Shown: positions 61,795 through 64,000 of the stretch, piece after piece
How the letters are laid out: each line of letters begins with the position of its first letter
How positions within the stretch are numbered: the first letter of the stretch is position 1
DNA from: Acidobacteriota bacterium
Lineage (GTDB): Bacteria > Acidobacteriota > Holophagae > Holophagales > Holophagaceae
NCBI GenBank assembly: GCA_016213735.1
Contig: JACQZU010000020.1
Location: forward strand, 186,001-250,000
DNA length: 64,000 nucleotides
Direction: 5' to 3'
Position numbers and translations under genes: made by a program
The notes under the pieces: generated by a model
Seen by the model: the letters and a program-made list of their open reading frames with translations, nothing else
Told to the model about the DNA's origin: nothing
The model's database searches: none

Positions 61795-63267
61795 TTGAAA
61801 GCCCAGGGCGTGCGGATCATCGCGGTGGAGGCCGGCAGCCTTGCCTGGAAGACGGGCCTGCGGGCCGACGACCTGCTCCTGGAGATCAACGGGGAGCCGG
61901 TGCTGGACCAGCTGAGCTACCAGTTCCTGATCAGCCAGAGGGACCGCACCCATCTCAAGGTACGGCGGCCCGACGGCAGCCTTCTCCAGGCCCGCCTCGC
62001 CAACGGAGGGGAGGGGATCGGCCTGGACCTGGCCGCGGACGAGGTGAAGGTCTGCCGCATGAACTGCGTGTTCTGCTTCGTGCACCAGATGCCCCCGGGC
62101 TTCCGGAAAAGCCTCTACCTCAAGGACGAGGACATCCGCCTCTCCTTCCTCTACGGCCACTTCACCACCCTCAGCAGCAGCGACGGGGCGGAGCTGGACC
62201 GCATCGTCCGGGAGCGGCTCAGCCCCATCCACGTCAGCGTCCACGCCACGGATCCCCAGGCCCGGGTGAAGGTCACCGGAAACCCGAGGGAAGGCCACAT
62301 CCTCCGCAAGATCGACCACCTCCTGGAGGGCCGGGTGGATGTCCACACCCAGGCCGTCATCGCCCCCGGGCTCAACGACGGGGCCACCTGGGAGCGCACC
62401 CTGGCGGAACTCTGGGAGCGGCGGAAGCAGGGTCCCGGCGGCGGCGTGCTGAGCCTCTCCTGCGTGCCCGTGGGCCTCACGGCACACCGGGAGGGCCTGC
62501 CGGAGGTCGCCAGCTTCACGCCGGAAGGGGCCGCGGCCTGGATCCGCCGCTGGGAGCCCGAGGTCCGGCGCCGCACCCGCGAGAACGGGGGGGAGCCCTG
62601 GCTGCTCCTGGCGGACGAGTGGTACACGCGGGCAGGAATCGAAGTCCCGGGCCGCTCCTTCTACAGCCGGACCTGGTCCCAGCTGGAAAACGGCGTGGGC
62701 CTGGTGCGGCGCTTCATGGAGCACACCCGGGGCTTCCTGGACCGTCCGCGGGCCCTGGGCTTCCGGGACCGGCGCCTCCTGCTGCTCACCGGCGCCAGCT
62801 TCGCCCCCATCCTCGAGCGGGCCGCGGCGAGGCTGAACCGGGCCGCCGGGGCCTCCGTCCGGGTGGCGGCGGTCCGCAACCGGGCCTTCGGGGACAGCGT
62901 CACCGTGGCGGGCCTGCTCTGCGGGCGGGACCTCCTCTACGCCGCCCACGCCGACCGCGAAGCCCGCCCCGGCCCCTGGGTGGATGCAGTGGTGGTGCCC
63001 AGCGCCAGCCTCCGAACCCACACGGGGCCCACCGACCAGTACACCCTCCGGGGAGCGCGTCCCAGGGCGGAGGGAACGTTCCTGGACGACATGACCCTGG
63101 CGGAGCTTGCGGCCCAGGTCGGCGTCCCGGTGGTGCCCGGCGGAGAGCATTTCTCCCACCTCCTGGACCACCTCCGCTGGATCGAGCGCCAGCCCCTGCC
63201 TGCGGATCTTGCCAGGGGATTCCACACCGGAGGCCTCAACCAGCCCCAGGGGGCCTACAACCCGTGA
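61795..63267 (+). CDS. DUF512 radical-SAM/PDZ protein
   Basis: 490 aa from TTG 61795, with GGGAGG 4 nt upstream. An N-terminal PDZ-like domain (1-70, LAWKTGLRADDLLLEING) precedes the radical SAM cluster Cys87-x3-Cys91-x2-Cys94 (CRMNCVFC) and the C-terminal DUF512 region. A widely conserved, uncharacterised radical-SAM family often near EngA/Der GTPase genes; no der gene is visible here. Stop overlaps the next GTG (GTGA). Confidence 0.92.
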   Translation: MKAQGVRIIAVEAGSLAWKTGLRADDLLLEINGEPVLDQLSYQFLISQRDRTHLKVRRPDGSLLQARLANGGEGIGLDLAADEVKVCRMNCVFCFVHQMPPGFRKSLYLKDEDIRLSFLYGHFTTLSSSDGAELDRIVRERLSPIHVSVHATDPQARVKVTGNPREGHILRKIDHLLEGRVDVHTQAVIAPGLNDGATWERTLAELWERRKQGPGGGVLSLSCVPVGLTAHREGLPEVASFTPEGAAAWIRRWEPEVRRRTRENGGEPWLLLADEWYTRAGIEVPGRSFYSRTWSQLENGVGLVRRFMEHTRGFLDRPRALGFRDRRLLLLTGASFAPILERAAARLNRAAGASVRVAAVRNRAFGDSVTVAGLLCGRDLLYAAHADREARPGPWVDAVVVPSASLRTHTGPTDQYTLRGARPRAEGTFLDDMTLAELAAQVGVPVVPGGEHFSHLLDHLRWIERQPLPADLARGFHTGGLNQPQGAYNP

Positions 63268-63854
63268 GGATGGCCGCCGCCCTGCTCGCCGGCACGACCG
63301 CCCTGGGGGGCCCGCCCGGCCCGGCCACCCTGGAGGCCGCCCGGGGGCGGGTGATCTCGAAGGCCGCCGCCGCCGGCCAGCCCTTCCCGCTCCCGCAGCC
63401 CGAGGTGAGGGTCTTCAAGGCGCGCCACACCCTGGAGCTGTGGGCCCAAGGCTGCCGGGTGGCCACCTATGACGCCGCCCTGGGGCACCGGGGGCTGGCG
63501 GACAAGGTACGCGAGGGGGACCACCTCACTCCCGAAGGACGCTTCACCCTCTGTTCCCGGAACGACCGCAGCGCCTTCCACCTCTTCCTCGGCATCAGCT
63601 ATCCCGACGCCAAGGCGGCGGAGCGGGGCTTCCGCTCGGGGCTCATCACCGCCGCCCAGCGGGCCCGGATCCTCCGCGCAGCCCGGCAGGGCACCTGCCC
63701 TCCCTGGGACACGCCCATGGGAGGCACGGTGGGTCTCCACGGCGGCGGGACCGCCAGCGACTGGACCTGGGGCTGCATCGCCCTGGCGGACCCGCACATC
63801 GAGGAACTCTGGGTGGCCTGCCCCGTGGGAACGCCCGTGGTGATCGCGCCGTGA
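63264..63854 (+). CDS. L,D-transpeptidase (YkuD domain)
   Basis: 196 aa. A short hydrophobic start (MAAALLAGTTALGG) suggests export. YkuD catalytic motif: His in GLHGGG and Cys in WTWGCIAL; the common S-H-G-C-x-R/N is replaced by T-W-G-C-I-A, as in the shorter ErfK-like group. It crosslinks peptidoglycan peptides or attaches proteins. GTG 63264 (GTGA overlap) is adopted; ATG 63270 is an alternative. Overlaps the next gene by GTGA. Confidence 0.88.
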   Translation: MRMAAALLAGTTALGGPPGPATLEAARGRVISKAAAAGQPFPLPQPEVRVFKARHTLELWAQGCRVATYDAALGHRGLADKVREGDHLTPEGRFTLCSRNDRSAFHLFLGISYPDAKAAERGFRSGLITAAQRARILRAARQGTCPPWDTPMGGTVGLHGGGTASDWTWGCIALADPHIEELWVACPVGTPVVIAP

Positions 63855-64000
63855 CCGGGCCTGGAAACGCTCCCGCCATCACGGTGTCCCTGCGCGCCCA
63901 GGCGCGCCTCGAGCTGGTGGCCTCGGCGCTCTGCTTCGGCCTCATGGCCATCCTGGCCCGGCGCCTGACCCTCGCGGACATGGGCTTTACCAGCGGGCAC
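63851..64000 (+). CDS. DMT-family (EamA) transporter, truncated by window end
   Basis: Only the first 50 codons are visible. A GTG start overlaps the transpeptidase stop. The first helix LELVASALCFGLMAILARRLT has the E..x..x.W/F-G pattern of EamA drug/metabolite transporters. Assignment rests on this fragment and context alone. Confidence 0.6.
   Translation, partial: MTGPGNAPAITVSLRAQARLELVASALCFGLMAILARRLTLADMGFTSGH

Overview
This window comes from a GC-rich bacterial chromosome, roughly 65-70% GC by eye. The gene content is diderm: a TamB-like protein, a TonB-type energy transducer, a Spy/CpxP-like periplasmic protein and a lipoprotein. It also has bacillithiol-type BshA, a dnaG-rpoD pair, corrinoid-methyltransferase-type genes and a DMSO-reductase-type module. 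This combination and the general look of the proteins suggest Acidobacteriota, class Holophagae (Geothrix/Holophaga-like). That placement is inference from memory, not from a search. Genes are densely packed with many ATGA/GTGA start-stop overlaps, and GTG and TTG starts are common.

Layout. 1-7.4 kb: 3' part of a phospho-sugar mutase, a geranylgeranyl-reductase-like flavoprotein and a complete LIV-type (branched-chain amino acid family) ABC importer. 7.5-12 kb: orphan hypA, an unrecognised P-loop protein, and a striking FHA-FHA-membrane-Lon-type protease fusion. 12-16.3 kb: LTA-synthase/sulfatase-like membrane enzyme, a degenerate metallophosphoesterase and a polytopic membrane protein. 16.3-20.8 kb: four-gene cassette of corrinoid protein, UroD-like methyltransferase, DUF1638-like protein and hybrid histidine kinase. 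20.9-24.5 kb: dnaG-rpoD. 24.6-31 kb: TPR protein, Ser/Thr kinase, a 1,399-aa TamB-like protein and a MoaD/ThiS-like protein. 31.0-31.45 kb: tRNA-Met(CAT) inside a duplicated, palindrome-rich locus. 31.5-37.6 kb: bshA, yggT, a DivIVA-like gene, thiolase, DinB, a promoter-driven small ORF, arfB, a histidine kinase and a cupin. 37.6-46.4 kb: tandem-domain PPK2 enzyme, K+ channel with two nucleotide-binding domains, a COG2509 flavoprotein and a molybdopterin oxidoreductase with a fused FeS/anchor subunit. 46.4-53.8 kb: exported proteins, tonB, recO, a Spy-like protein, a transglutaminase and a cysteine-synthase-like enzyme. 54-64 kb: zinc-ribbon membrane protein, a 16-residue-repeat secreted protein, DinB, metallophosphoesterase, HDOD, ImuB-like, DUF4126, a lipoprotein, a DUF512 radical-SAM protein, an L,D-transpeptidase and the start of a DMT transporter.

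Most notable are: the FHA/FHA/TM/Lon protease; the corrinoid cassette with its own hybrid kinase; a four-copy palindromic repeat family linking the end of the LTA-synthase gene with the tRNA-Met locus; a ~124-nt hairpin built from tRNA T-arm copies beside that tRNA; a 32-bp duplication of the rpoD 3' end; a CGCCAAGA palindrome cluster upstream of the molybdoenzyme; and a 28-codon ORF behind an excellent sigma70-type promoter. I found no CRISPR array, transposase, prophage or rRNA gene.
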